Positions 28,807 through 37,896 of a stretch of DNA of 64,000 nucleotides are shown in pieces. The notes beneath the pieces are model-generated. The model worked only from the letters and a program-made list of their open reading frames with translations, searched no databases and was not told the origin of the DNA. This stretch comes from Candidatus Altimarinota bacterium. GTDB lineage: Bacteria; Patescibacteriota; Gracilibacteria; UBA4473. The number at the start of each line of letters is the position of its first letter. Position 1 is the first letter of the stretch. The DNA lies in contig JABAZT010000013.1 in NCBI GenBank assembly GCA_018608565.1, positions 11,112 through 75,111 of the forward strand, read 5' to 3'. Made by a program: the position numbers and the translations under genes.

Positions 28807-29865
28807 ATGAGAATAGTCATCATTACCGATGCATGGGAACCTCAGACCAATGGGGTCGTAACCACGCTCAAGCATCTTGAAACACAATTGTCCAAGGAGC
28901 ACGAAGTACTGATTATTCATCCAGGATTATTTAAAAATGTGCCGCTCTGGCCTTATTATCCAGAGATAAAGATGACCTATGATATTTTTAAGGTAGAAAA
29001 AGCAATAAAGCAGTTTAAGCCAGAAAGTATTCATATAGCGACCGAAGGGCCATTGGGGGTGATGTCACGAAATTTTTGTTTGAGAAAAAAATGGTCATTT
29101 ACGACCAGTTTTCATACTAAGTTTCCTGAATACATACGAAAACGAGTCCCAATTCCCGTTACATTTTCATACGAATGGTTTCGTCGATTTCATGCAGCCG
29201 CAGATCTAACGCTGGTGACCACAGAGTCTATGAAAAAAGAACTAAAAGATAGAAAATTTAAAAATCTAATTACTTGGACTCGGGGGATTGATCGAGAAAT
29301 ATTTCATGCAGGTCAAAAGATTGATAAGTACTTTCCAACCTCGAATAAGAAAATAAAAAATCTCCTCTATGTAGGACGAGTAGCAGAAGAAAAAAATATA
29401 AAGGAGTTTTGTGAGCTGAGTCGGATGAAGCAGTATCAGTGTTGGGTCGTAGGGGATGGTCCTCAGCGTCAAAAACTGGAAGAGGAATATGCAGGGAAAG
29501 TACACTTCCTCGGATATAAATACGGAGAAGTATTGGCTCATCACTATGCTTCTGCAGACATATGTGTATTTCCAAGTTTGACTGATACCTTTGGGATTAC
29601 AATTATTGAGTCAATGGCGTGTGGGACTCCGGTGGCTGGGTTTCCAGTTTCTGGTCCAAAAGATTTGATTATAGAGGGAGTAAGTGGATCCATCAATGAG
29701 GATCTAAAAATAGCCGTCAAAAATTGTCTTGAGATTGATAGGGGGCGTGTGCCAGATTACACGATTTACTATACCTGGGAAAAATGTGCGTCTATATTTG
29801 AAGAACATTTAGTCCCTCTTAAATCTCGAAAAATAGTCGAGAAAGAAATCCTTAAAATTGATTAA
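28807..29865 (+). CDS. Glycosyltransferase family 4
   Basis: MRIVIITDAWEPQTNGVVTTLKHLE...YVGRVAEEKNIKEF...VFPSLTDTFGITIIESMACGTPVAGFPVSGP; start trimmed. Confidence 0.92.
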   Translation: MRIVIITDAWEPQTNGVVTTLKHLETQLSKEHEVLIIHPGLFKNVPLWPYYPEIKMTYDIFKVEKAIKQFKPESIHIATEGPLGVMSRNFCLRKKWSFTTSFHTKFPEYIRKRVPIPVTFSYEWFRRFHAAADLTLVTTESMKKELKDRKFKNLITWTRGIDREIFHAGQKIDKYFPTSNKKIKNLLYVGRVAEEKNIKEFCELSRMKQYQCWVVGDGPQRQKLEEEYAGKVHFLGYKYGEVLAHHYASADICVFPSLTDTFGITIIESMACGTPVAGFPVSGPKDLIIEGVSGSINEDLKIAVKNCLEIDRGRVPDYTIYYTWEKCASIFEEHLVPLKSRKIVEKEILKID

Positions 29866-29867
29866 GT

Positions 29868-30671
29868 ATGAAGCTTGGAATTATCGGTCATGGGTTTGTG
29901 GGAAAGGCGGTTGATAATGGATTTAATCGAGAGGTTGAAAAATATATTGTCGATCCAAAATACGGAGATAAGACGATTGAAAGTGTTATTGCAGCTGGAG
30001 TAAAAACGGTATTTGTATGTGTTCCTACGCCTATGAGTGAAGGAGGAGAGATCGATATTTCTATTGTAAGTTCGGTGCTTGAGCTATTGGATCAGCTCGG
30101 AGACCAAGACAAAAAAATTCTTACCATCCTCAAGAGCACGGTGACACCACAGCATGTGAAAAATTTTGAAACAACGTATTCAAATTTAGATATGGTCTAC
30201 AATCCTGAGTTTTTGACGGAAAAAAATTATCTAGAAGATTTTATAAAGCCGACGATGCATGTATTGGGAGGAAAAGAAGAATTCACGAAGTTAGTTGAAA
30301 AACTTTATCTCGAACATAGTCAGTGTCACGAATGTCCAGTGTTTCATATGGATGGAGTGACGGCTAGTTTTATCAAGTATACCATGAATACCTTTTTAGC
30401 AATGAAGGTCATCTATTTCAATCAGATGTATGATGTATTCAAAGCCATGAATTCAGAAACTTCCTGGGAGACGTTTATATCTATTGTTGGAGAAGATCCA
30501 CGAATGGGGAATACGCACATGATGGTTCCGGGGAATGATGGGAGAAGAGGGTTTGGAGGGAGTTGTTTCCCTAAGGATACAGAGGCTTTGATTGCTTTTG
30601 CAAAAGAACAGGGGGCTGATTTTACACTATTAGAGGAGGTGATGAAGGTGAATAGTAAGGTGAGAGGGTGA
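29868..30671 (+). CDS. UDP-glucose/GDP-mannose 6-dehydrogenase family protein
   Basis: KLGIIGHGFVGKAV, VFVCVPTPMSEGGEID, YNPEFLTEKNYLEDF, GFGGSCFPKDTEALIAFA. Confidence 0.93.
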   Translation: MKLGIIGHGFVGKAVDNGFNREVEKYIVDPKYGDKTIESVIAAGVKTVFVCVPTPMSEGGEIDISIVSSVLELLDQLGDQDKKILTILKSTVTPQHVKNFETTYSNLDMVYNPEFLTEKNYLEDFIKPTMHVLGGKEEFTKLVEKLYLEHSQCHECPVFHMDGVTASFIKYTMNTFLAMKVIYFNQMYDVFKAMNSETSWETFISIVGEDPRMGNTHMMVPGNDGRRGFGGSCFPKDTEALIAFAKEQGADFTLLEEVMKVNSKVRG

Positions 30672-30685
30672 TTAATTTGGTAAAT

Positions 30686-30713
30686 AAAAAAGAGCCTGAC
30701 AAGGCTCTTTTTT
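30686..30713. terminator. Bidirectional intrinsic terminator
   Basis: AAAAAAGAGCC-TGACAA-GGCTCTTTTTT between convergent genes. Confidence 0.9.
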
Positions 30714-30738
30714 ATTACTTAAAAATTGAACAATTATT

Positions 30739-32064
30739 TTACTCAAAGAAGCTTGCAATAGCTTCAAATGAAAGTCCTGATTTGGTTTCTGTATAGACTC
30801 CATTTCGAAAATAAACTCCAGTCGTTTGTCTGGTAACTTTATATTTTTTTCGAAGATCAGTGGCACTATCATAGTCAACTTCTAGAACCACCGCTCCTGC
30901 AGGGAGTAGGTTGAGATCAGCATTGAGTTTGGCATCGAGGGCACGACAGTTTGGACACCATGAGGCACCGAAGTTCAGTATGAAGTCCTGGTTTGTCGCT
31001 ACAAGCTCATCGAAACGAGATTTAGAGTATGATTGATAGAGAGGATTTGTTCCTTCGTTTTCAGATTCTTCATGAAGTGGAGATTCAAAACTTCCCTCTA
31101 CTACATGATCAGCCGGAGCAGGATCTCCATCATCCGGTTCAATTGTCAGAACATATTCAGTGTGATCGGTCAGATCTTTGTCAGAGATATATATATTTAC
31201 AAATCTTCCATCTTTCCATTCCGCTTTTCCCGTACTGATAACACTGGTGATGAGTCCTTTTCGAACAATCCATCCTTCATAAAAATAATTATTTCCAGGA
31301 CTGATGAGATTTGAAAATTCTGCTACAAGTTCATACTTTCCGTTATTGTATCGAGCTTTGGCAGTCCCAGTCGCTTTATAGCCTTCGACTGGCGATAGAT
31401 CAGCTTCTAATTCAAATTTACCAGTAGGAATTTTAACCATCAGATCAGTAGATATAGTGGCAGATACATCCGCTTTAAAGAAAAAATCTTTGTTACGGGC
31501 TGGTTTATTTTTCTTCTTAGCTTTGAGTCTGTAGATAATTTCAGCCATGATTCCTCGGTCAACGAGTTGTTCTACTGCGTCTACTTCTTCAGGAAGGGCT
31601 CCTTCTGTAGCTAGATCTTCTATATAGGGACGATACCATGGTTCTCCGGTTTGGGTACCTTTTCGGTAGGCAGAGATTATTTTTGCGGCTTCTGCGACAT
31701 TGATATTATCTCCAGGACGAAAAGTTCCATCTGGATATCCCTTGATCAGGCCTTCTTGTGCGGCCACACATATGTAGGAGGAAAACCATGCATTTGCAGG
31801 AACATCAGAAAATGAAATACTTGATACCGCACAGCTATCAGCAAAAGAAGCACCAAAATAGGTTTCAACAACAATCTTGGTAAAAGCCGCTCTAGAAATA
31901 GTTTTATCAGGAGCGAAAGTTCCATCAGGATTACCAGCTACAATATTATTTGTCTCAAGATAGGTGATTGCTTCTGCATGAGGATGGCTGGATGGAACAT
32001 CGGGAAATGCAGCGAAGCTTGGAGTCGCAATGGCGAGCATAAAGAGTGAAAGTAGAAATTTCAT
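30739..32064 (-). CDS. SLH-domain surface protein with C-terminal thioredoxin-like domain
   Basis: Signal peptide, FPDVPSSHPHAEAITYLETNNIVAGNPDGTFAPD and FSDVPANAWFSSYICVAAQEGLIKGYPDGTFRPGD SLH repeats; GASWCPNCRALDAKL thioredoxin-like active site. Confidence 0.88.
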   Translation of the reverse strand: MKFLLSLFMLAIATPSFAAFPDVPSSHPHAEAITYLETNNIVAGNPDGTFAPDKTISRAAFTKIVVETYFGASFADSCAVSSISFSDVPANAWFSSYICVAAQEGLIKGYPDGTFRPGDNINVAEAAKIISAYRKGTQTGEPWYRPYIEDLATEGALPEEVDAVEQLVDRGIMAEIIYRLKAKKKNKPARNKDFFFKADVSATISTDLMVKIPTGKFELEADLSPVEGYKATGTAKARYNNGKYELVAEFSNLISPGNNYFYEGWIVRKGLITSVISTGKAEWKDGRFVNIYISDKDLTDHTEYVLTIEPDDGDPAPADHVVEGSFESPLHEESENEGTNPLYQSYSKSRFDELVATNQDFILNFGASWCPNCRALDAKLNADLNLLPAGAVVLEVDYDSATDLRKKYKVTRQTTGVYFRNGVYTETKSGLSFEAIASFFE

Positions 32065-32188
32065 AGATCTAAAAAGTTAGAAAGTAAAAAGAGTATAAAG
32101 ACTTAAACCCAGGAGAGCCAGCAAGAGATAGTAGTATGTGTTACAGAGAGGCTTGATGTACTGGGGTATATATGAAACAATGAATAAG

Positions 32189-32590
32189 ATGAAACATCTT
32201 CCTTTTCACATTGCCCGTATTCTTGCCGCCGCGCTTCTGCTTATGACACTTCGTCACAAACTCGGAGGAACTGACGAATCCGTACAGCTCTTCACACAGC
32301 TCGGCTCAGAGACATGGAGTCGAATTGCTACATTTGGAGGAGAGCCGACAGGAAGATATGTTGTCGGAATATTAGAACTGATTGCGGGGATATTGCTTCT
32401 CGTGCCTCGTGCCGCTTGGTTTGGCGGATTGATGGGGATGGGGCTTATGGTTGGAGCTTTTATCTTTCACGCTTTTATCCTTGGATTTGATGCTCTATTT
32501 GTCATGGCACTTATCGTACTCTTTGCTTCCGCCTACGTCGCATGGCATGAGCGGAAAAAAATAATGAACTTCGTAGTAGAAATTGTTTAA
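32189..32590 (+). CDS. DoxX-like membrane protein
   Basis: RILAAALLLMTLRHKLGG...ELIAGILLLVPRAAWFGGLMGMGLMVGAFIFHAF. Confidence 0.7.
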   Translation: MKHLPFHIARILAAALLLMTLRHKLGGTDESVQLFTQLGSETWSRIATFGGEPTGRYVVGILELIAGILLLVPRAAWFGGLMGMGLMVGAFIFHAFILGFDALFVMALIVLFASAYVAWHERKKIMNFVVEIV

Positions 32591-32644
32591 AAATTCATTC
32601 GCCTGCCACCAGCTATTTATTCTCACATTCTCTAACGCTTCCCT

Positions 32645-34324
32645 ATGCCCCTCGTCGACATCGTTCTCATCGTTCTCGGAATAATCATCGCTATAGTAAT
32701 TCTTCTTTTAGTCATCGTGACCGTTCATGATCGATTCTTTGAGAAAAAAAATCTCGTCATCGGAAATTTTCCACTCCTTGGGCGTGGACGATATGTGATG
32801 CATGAGCTTCGACCATTTTTTCGACAATATTTTGGAGATGATGACGCCTTTGCTCCACGGATTATTATTGATTGGATACTGGATCTGACCAAGGGGAAGA
32901 GCGGATACTTTGCCTTTGATAAATTTGACACTACTGGACATCTACACGATGGAACGCATCAGATGATCCACAGTAGTAGTCCGCTCAATATGGATGAGAT
33001 TAAATCGGAATATCCGCTCATAGGAAAAAAACGAAAACATCCTTTTCAGATGAAATCATTTTTCTATCGAAGCGCGATGAGCCTCGGGTCTTTGAGTTTT
33101 GAAGCTACTTCTGCGATGGCAGCGGCTTGTGCTGATGCCGGAGCGGCATTTAATACCGGAGAAGGGGGGCTCAGTGTTCACCACATCCCACGTGTTTCAT
33201 TTTCAGAGGACAAGAAATTTTTCAAATTCAAGCGCATGCCACTCTGGGGGAAGATACTATATAAACTTCCACTTGGAATAGGTTGGAAGACGAATATCAC
33301 CGACTGGGTTGGATATGCAATGTTTGGGAAAGAACAACGGGATCTGTATCTGTTTTGTCTGGCCAAATGGGTCTATTACAAGATCGACTGGGACGCGCCA
33401 ATCGAACACTTCCCAAAACCAGAGGAGCTGACAGAAGATTTTGGAAATATTATTCTTCAGATCGGATCAGGACTCTATGGACTAAGAGAAAAACGAAAAG
33501 ACGGAACCGTGAAACTCGACTGGGATAGATTTAAAAAAGTAACCAGTTTTGTCCGAGCGATTGAAATTAAACTGGCTCAAGGGGCCAAGCAAACAGGAGG
33601 AATCCTCAAGGCGCATAAAAACACCCACGCCATCGCTGAAATACGAGGGATTCACGAAGGGATCGATCTCATTTCTCCAAACCGATTTCCTTACTATAAC
33701 AAAGATGGAGAATCAGACTTCTTTGACTTCATCGAGAAACTCTCAGAACAATCTGGAGGTAAGCCCGTCGGAGCGAAAATCGTAATCTCTGCCAACAATA
33801 ATATCGAACCACTCGTAAAGGAACTCGCTTCGCGACCAGTATCACAAGGACTCGACTTCATCACCGTGGATGGAGGGGATGGAGGGTCAGGAGCAGCGCC
33901 TATTGCCTTAGGAGTACTCTTTGGGAAAAAGATATTTGAAGCTTTAGAAATTGTGAACGATACACTGGCAACTCATAAAGTTCGAGATCGAGTCAATGTC
34001 TTCGCAAGTTCAAAACTCTACGCACCACACATGTCTGCTCGAGCTCTTGCAAAAGGGGCTGATGCTATAGGAAACGCAAGATCGATCATGATCGCCGGAG
34101 GGTGTATTCGTGCCGGGAGATGTAGTGGGGAGCATGGAGCTTGTCCAGTTGGGATGGCCACCATGAATAAATACAATCGAAAATCCTATGCCAGGTCATG
34201 GGATAAGAAGGTAAACCAAATCACAAACTATCTTCACGGACACGAACACGGACTCGAACAAGTCGCGGCCGTGTGTGGAGTGAAGAGTCCATCACAGTTG
34301 GGGGCGGAGCATGTAATGAATTGA
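32645..34324 (+). CDS. FMN-binding glutamate synthase family protein (stand-alone GltB synthase domain)
   Basis: SAMSLGSLSFEATSAMAAACADAGAAFNTGEGG...AIAEIRGIHEGIDLISPNRFP...GLDFITVDGGDGGSGAAP. Confidence 0.92.
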   Translation: MPLVDIVLIVLGIIIAIVILLLVIVTVHDRFFEKKNLVIGNFPLLGRGRYVMHELRPFFRQYFGDDDAFAPRIIIDWILDLTKGKSGYFAFDKFDTTGHLHDGTHQMIHSSSPLNMDEIKSEYPLIGKKRKHPFQMKSFFYRSAMSLGSLSFEATSAMAAACADAGAAFNTGEGGLSVHHIPRVSFSEDKKFFKFKRMPLWGKILYKLPLGIGWKTNITDWVGYAMFGKEQRDLYLFCLAKWVYYKIDWDAPIEHFPKPEELTEDFGNIILQIGSGLYGLREKRKDGTVKLDWDRFKKVTSFVRAIEIKLAQGAKQTGGILKAHKNTHAIAEIRGIHEGIDLISPNRFPYYNKDGESDFFDFIEKLSEQSGGKPVGAKIVISANNNIEPLVKELASRPVSQGLDFITVDGGDGGSGAAPIALGVLFGKKIFEALEIVNDTLATHKVRDRVNVFASSKLYAPHMSARALAKGADAIGNARSIMIAGGCIRAGRCSGEHGACPVGMATMNKYNRKSYARSWDKKVNQITNYLHGHEHGLEQVAAVCGVKSPSQLGAEHVMN

Positions 34325-34355
34325 CATATAAAAATAAAAAAAGTAAAAGTAAACC

Positions 34356-35183
34356 ATGCTTCGTTTTGGCAAAGGAATACCTAGGGCTGCTAAAATTCAC
34401 ACTCATGAAAATGAGTTGGGGGAGTTTGTATGGATGAGTGGTATAGGATGTAGGAAGCAGCAACAAGATGGGTTGCTATTAGATTTTGAATCAGGGCATT
34501 TTGCAGCAATTGATGGAGCGACAAAAAGAGGCGGAGTGGCTATGAAAATAATCAGAAAACAGCTAAGAAAAGGAGATTTAGAAGACTATCCGGCTTTGTT
34601 GAAATCTGTACGAGATAAGCTAAGTCGAACGAGCGGAATAGCCTGTTTATCTAGTATTTTGGTAGATACAACCGAGAATCGGGTTCAACAGTGCTTGGTT
34701 GGTGATTGTGTTATCGAAGATAAAAACGGGATATCAGTTCCACAGAATGGGATAGAATACTATAAAGCAGGAAGGCGAGACTTGAAGGTGATGATAAGGG
34801 CGAGATTTGGACCAAATATGGATTACGAGGAGGGAATTGAGAAGCTTGAAACAGAAGTTGCTAATTGGTTGGGGGGTGGGGAAAATAGCGAAGGACTAAT
34901 GCCGGATCATTATCAAGAATCTTCATATCAGAGTGGTGATGTGGTAAGACTGAAGACGGATGGAGTGTTTGATGAGTTCGGAGCTGATGAGGACAGTAGA
35001 TTGTTTCAAGAAGCAGGGGAGCTTTATCAATATGCAGATTGGGTTCAGCAAGTAATAAGACATAAGACATTGGGGACACCAATTGAACAAAAAATTATAG
35101 ACATAGCAACGGATGGAACCGGCATTTTTGAAAAAGAAGCAAAAGGAGATAATTACACCATGTTGGCTCTTAAATTTAAGTAA
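34356..35183 (+). CDS. PP2C-like protein phosphatase
   Basis: QQDGLLLDFESGHFAAIDGATKRGG, CLVGDC, VRLKTDGVFDEF, GDNYTMLAL acidic-metal motif pattern. Confidence 0.7.
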   Translation: MLRFGKGIPRAAKIHTHENELGEFVWMSGIGCRKQQQDGLLLDFESGHFAAIDGATKRGGVAMKIIRKQLRKGDLEDYPALLKSVRDKLSRTSGIACLSSILVDTTENRVQQCLVGDCVIEDKNGISVPQNGIEYYKAGRRDLKVMIRARFGPNMDYEEGIEKLETEVANWLGGGENSEGLMPDHYQESSYQSGDVVRLKTDGVFDEFGADEDSRLFQEAGELYQYADWVQQVIRHKTLGTPIEQKIIDIATDGTGIFEKEAKGDNYTMLALKFK

Positions 35184-35204
35184 AAGAAAATAGGCTTCTT
35201 TTGT

Positions 35205-36443
35205 ATGAAGATCTATACTTTTGGCATGGACCATCAGATCATAAATTTTGTAGCTCTTATCTGTATTGGGCAGGTATTGCTGATATTACTGCAGCACTAC
35301 GGGAGAAAAACCCCTATTCCACTAGTAACTTGGGTTATGGCATTGGGGGTTGGGTATGGATTTATACAAGGGCGGCTTTTTGAACAGTTGCCAATAGTAG
35401 ATCTCAACGCAGATCTGATCTTTTTTATTTTTGTGCCACTGCTGATATTTAGTGCGGCCCAAAACATTTCATTGCCTCAGTTGAAGACGATTTTTTCTCC
35501 TGCATTATTATTATCTACTTTGGGGGTTTTGATCACCACCTTTTTGATTGCGGTGCCACTCAGGTTTATCTTAGATATTAGCTGGTTAGAGAGTTGGTTA
35601 TTTGGAGCCATTATGGCGGCAACCGATCCAATAGCCATCAATGCGATCCTCTCCGAAAATGGATATATAAAAGAACGAACAAAACTCCTTATAGAAGGGG
35701 AGTCACTCCTCAACGATGGGACAGCCGTGGTATTGTTTGGAATTATTTTTTCAATGGTTTTTGGCGGTGCAGATTTAAGTGTTATCAATCTTAGTGCAAA
35801 TTTTTTGTTCAACTTTTTTGGAGCTTTAGTGATAGGAATAAGTTTTGGTTTTTTGGGAATAAAAATAATTCATATCTGGCATGAGACCAATCCTCATCTT
35901 AAGGTTACATTGAGTTTTTTGGTGGCATATGGATCTTTTTTTGTAGCGGAGCACTATATACAGGTATCGGGGATACTTGCTGTTTTTGCCTCGGCATTAG
36001 CGTTTCATTTTCCAGACTGTGATCGTAAGGCTTGTACTGGGAATCCAGCCTTTGATAGTATTTGGGGCTACGCACAATATCTGGCGAATGTTTCACTATT
36101 CTTTTTGGTGGGAATCGAATTTGTCCGTCACAATTATACAGGGGTAAATCTGTGGTGGCCCGCATTAGCATTGGCTCTATTGATAGTTCCTCGAGCGATT
36201 GCGGTATGGAGCTGTAATGTGCTCTTGCCGGTGTCTGAGCAACTAGATAAACACGAGCGAACGATTCTCAACTTTGCGGGGGTGAAGGGGGCGGTATCAA
36301 TTGCATTATTGCTCATGCTCCCAAGCAGTTACGAACAGAAAGAATCGTTTATCTGTCTCGCATTTCTCATGATTTTGATATCAATGGTAGGCTATCCGAT
36401 TGAGATTTATTGTCGGGCTCAAAAAAAACCTCTCAAGGACTGA
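35205..36443 (+). CDS. Na+/H+ antiporter (CPA1/NhaP type)
   Basis: FGAIMAATDPIAINAILSENG...LLIEGESLLNDGTAVVLF...GVKGAVSIALLLMLP. Confidence 0.94.
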   Translation: MKIYTFGMDHQIINFVALICIGQVLLILLQHYGRKTPIPLVTWVMALGVGYGFIQGRLFEQLPIVDLNADLIFFIFVPLLIFSAAQNISLPQLKTIFSPALLLSTLGVLITTFLIAVPLRFILDISWLESWLFGAIMAATDPIAINAILSENGYIKERTKLLIEGESLLNDGTAVVLFGIIFSMVFGGADLSVINLSANFLFNFFGALVIGISFGFLGIKIIHIWHETNPHLKVTLSFLVAYGSFFVAEHYIQVSGILAVFASALAFHFPDCDRKACTGNPAFDSIWGYAQYLANVSLFFLVGIEFVRHNYTGVNLWWPALALALLIVPRAIAVWSCNVLLPVSEQLDKHERTILNFAGVKGAVSIALLLMLPSSYEQKESFICLAFLMILISMVGYPIEIYCRAQKKPLKD

Positions 36444-36453
36444 GAGGCTTTCT
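36422..36453 (+). terminator. Intrinsic terminator overlapping antiporter stop
   Basis: AAAAACCTCTCA-AGGAC-TGAGAGGCTTTCTT. Confidence 0.7.
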
Positions 36454-36476
36454 TATAAAAGGTTCTATTTCAAAAC

Positions 36477-36911
36477 TTATTTCACAGAACAAGCTTCTTT
36501 GTTACAACAACATTTTGGTTTGAGTAACTTGCAGTAAGCTTTTTTGTATTTGATCAAAAGCACAAAATTAAGTGCGGTAACCAAGAATGCTGCTCCGATA
36601 CCAGTCGGGTCTAGGAACGCGTGAAAGAAGAAAATATTCACAGAAACTGGAGCAAGGATAACTAGTGCCAATGGAACAAAGAATCCAGAGAGAAGCGCTA
36701 CTCCAACGGCCAAGAATACAATCCCAAGAGTCGGCATAACATAACCAGTCTCAACAAGAGCCATCATGAAGCTCTGAGCCGCTTCAGGAAGAGGGGGCAT
36801 CTCCATAAATTGAAAGAATTTATTGAGTCCGAAGATAACGCAGATAGCTCCAAGAAGGTATCGAAGTACCATTCCGACTATTTTGCAGGTTTTTCCATTT
36901 TTGCATGACAT
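36477..36911 (-). CDS. DoxX-like membrane protein with Cys-rich termini
   Basis: MSCKNGKTCK N-terminus, DoxX-like TM core, CKLLKPKCCCNKEACSVK C-terminus. Confidence 0.7.
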   Translation of the reverse strand: MSCKNGKTCKIVGMVLRYLLGAICVIFGLNKFFQFMEMPPLPEAAQSFMMALVETGYVMPTLGIVFLAVGVALLSGFFVPLALVILAPVSVNIFFFHAFLDPTGIGAAFLVTALNFVLLIKYKKAYCKLLKPKCCCNKEACSVK

Positions 36912-36995
36912 GAGAAAAAAGTGTTAAAAAAATTTTATTGTTAGTATAGTGATCGTGCGACAAAACCGCAATCTATATGTTATCAAGACTACGAT

Positions 36996-37853
36996 ATGGC
37001 ACGATGGGATAAGATCCGGCACCGAGGAAATGTACAAGATCGACGAGGAATGCGGCCAGCGAAAGTCGCCGGAGGTATAGGAGGTATAGGAATATTACTA
37101 GTTATTGCGGTAGGGATTATGGGCGGGGAACAAGAAGCCTATCAGGTCTATGATGTGCTCTCTCAGATCAATCAAAACTCAACTCAATATACAGAAGAGG
37201 GAACTCAATCATCAGAATTTGCTGGAGAAGATAGCTATGAAGTTTTTGCCTCTACCGTACTTGGATCCAATAACTACTACTGGGATCGACTCTTTAAATC
37301 AGGGGACGCTCAATACGTCGAACCAACGCTTGTACTATTTCGAGGGTCGACAGAATCAGCTTGTGGCGGAGCGACTTCTGCGATCGGACCACACTACTGT
37401 CCTACTGATGAGACAATCTATCTAGACGAGACATTCTTCGACGAGCTACAGCGACGGTTTGGTGCCAAGGGAGGGGACGTTGCCGAAGCCTACGTAATAG
37501 CTCATGAGGTTGGACATCATGTACAGACAAGACTTGGAACCTCTACTCAAGTCAGAAAACTTCAACAAAAAAATCCATCTAAAGCCAATGATCTCTCCGT
37601 CAGTCTTGAGCTCCAAGCGGACTGCTACGCAGGACTCTGGGCGAACTCTATCCGGGATCAGGGCGTCTTCGGAAGAAACGAGATCTCAGAAGCCATCGAT
37701 GCGGCGGAGGCAGTAGGGGATGATCGGATTCAGGAATCCGTCAATGGTCGAATCAATCCAGAGTCATGGACCCATGGATCATCTGCTGATCGGAAGAAGT
37801 GGTTTAATATCGGATATGAGACGGGTGATGTGAAGCAGTGTGACACGTTTTGA
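36996..37853 (+). CDS. Neutral zinc metallopeptidase (YpfJ family)
   Basis: RRGMRPAKVAGGIGGIGILLVI, CPTDETIYLDETFF, YVIAHEVGHHVQ, LELQADCYAGLWA. Confidence 0.93.
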   Translation: MARWDKIRHRGNVQDRRGMRPAKVAGGIGGIGILLVIAVGIMGGEQEAYQVYDVLSQINQNSTQYTEEGTQSSEFAGEDSYEVFASTVLGSNNYYWDRLFKSGDAQYVEPTLVLFRGSTESACGGATSAIGPHYCPTDETIYLDETFFDELQRRFGAKGGDVAEAYVIAHEVGHHVQTRLGTSTQVRKLQQKNPSKANDLSVSLELQADCYAGLWANSIRDQGVFGRNEISEAIDAAEAVGDDRIQESVNGRINPESWTHGSSADRKKWFNIGYETGDVKQCDTF

Positions 37854-37861
37854 TCGAAGCA

Positions 37862-37890
37862 TTGACATTGCTGCAAGTTCTGGGTATTAA
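37862..37890 (+). promoter_or_regulatory. Candidate promoter with -10 6 nt from the ATG
   Basis: TTGACA-17 nt-TATTAA-GTATTC-ATG. Confidence 0.6.
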
Positions 37891-37896
37891 GTATTC

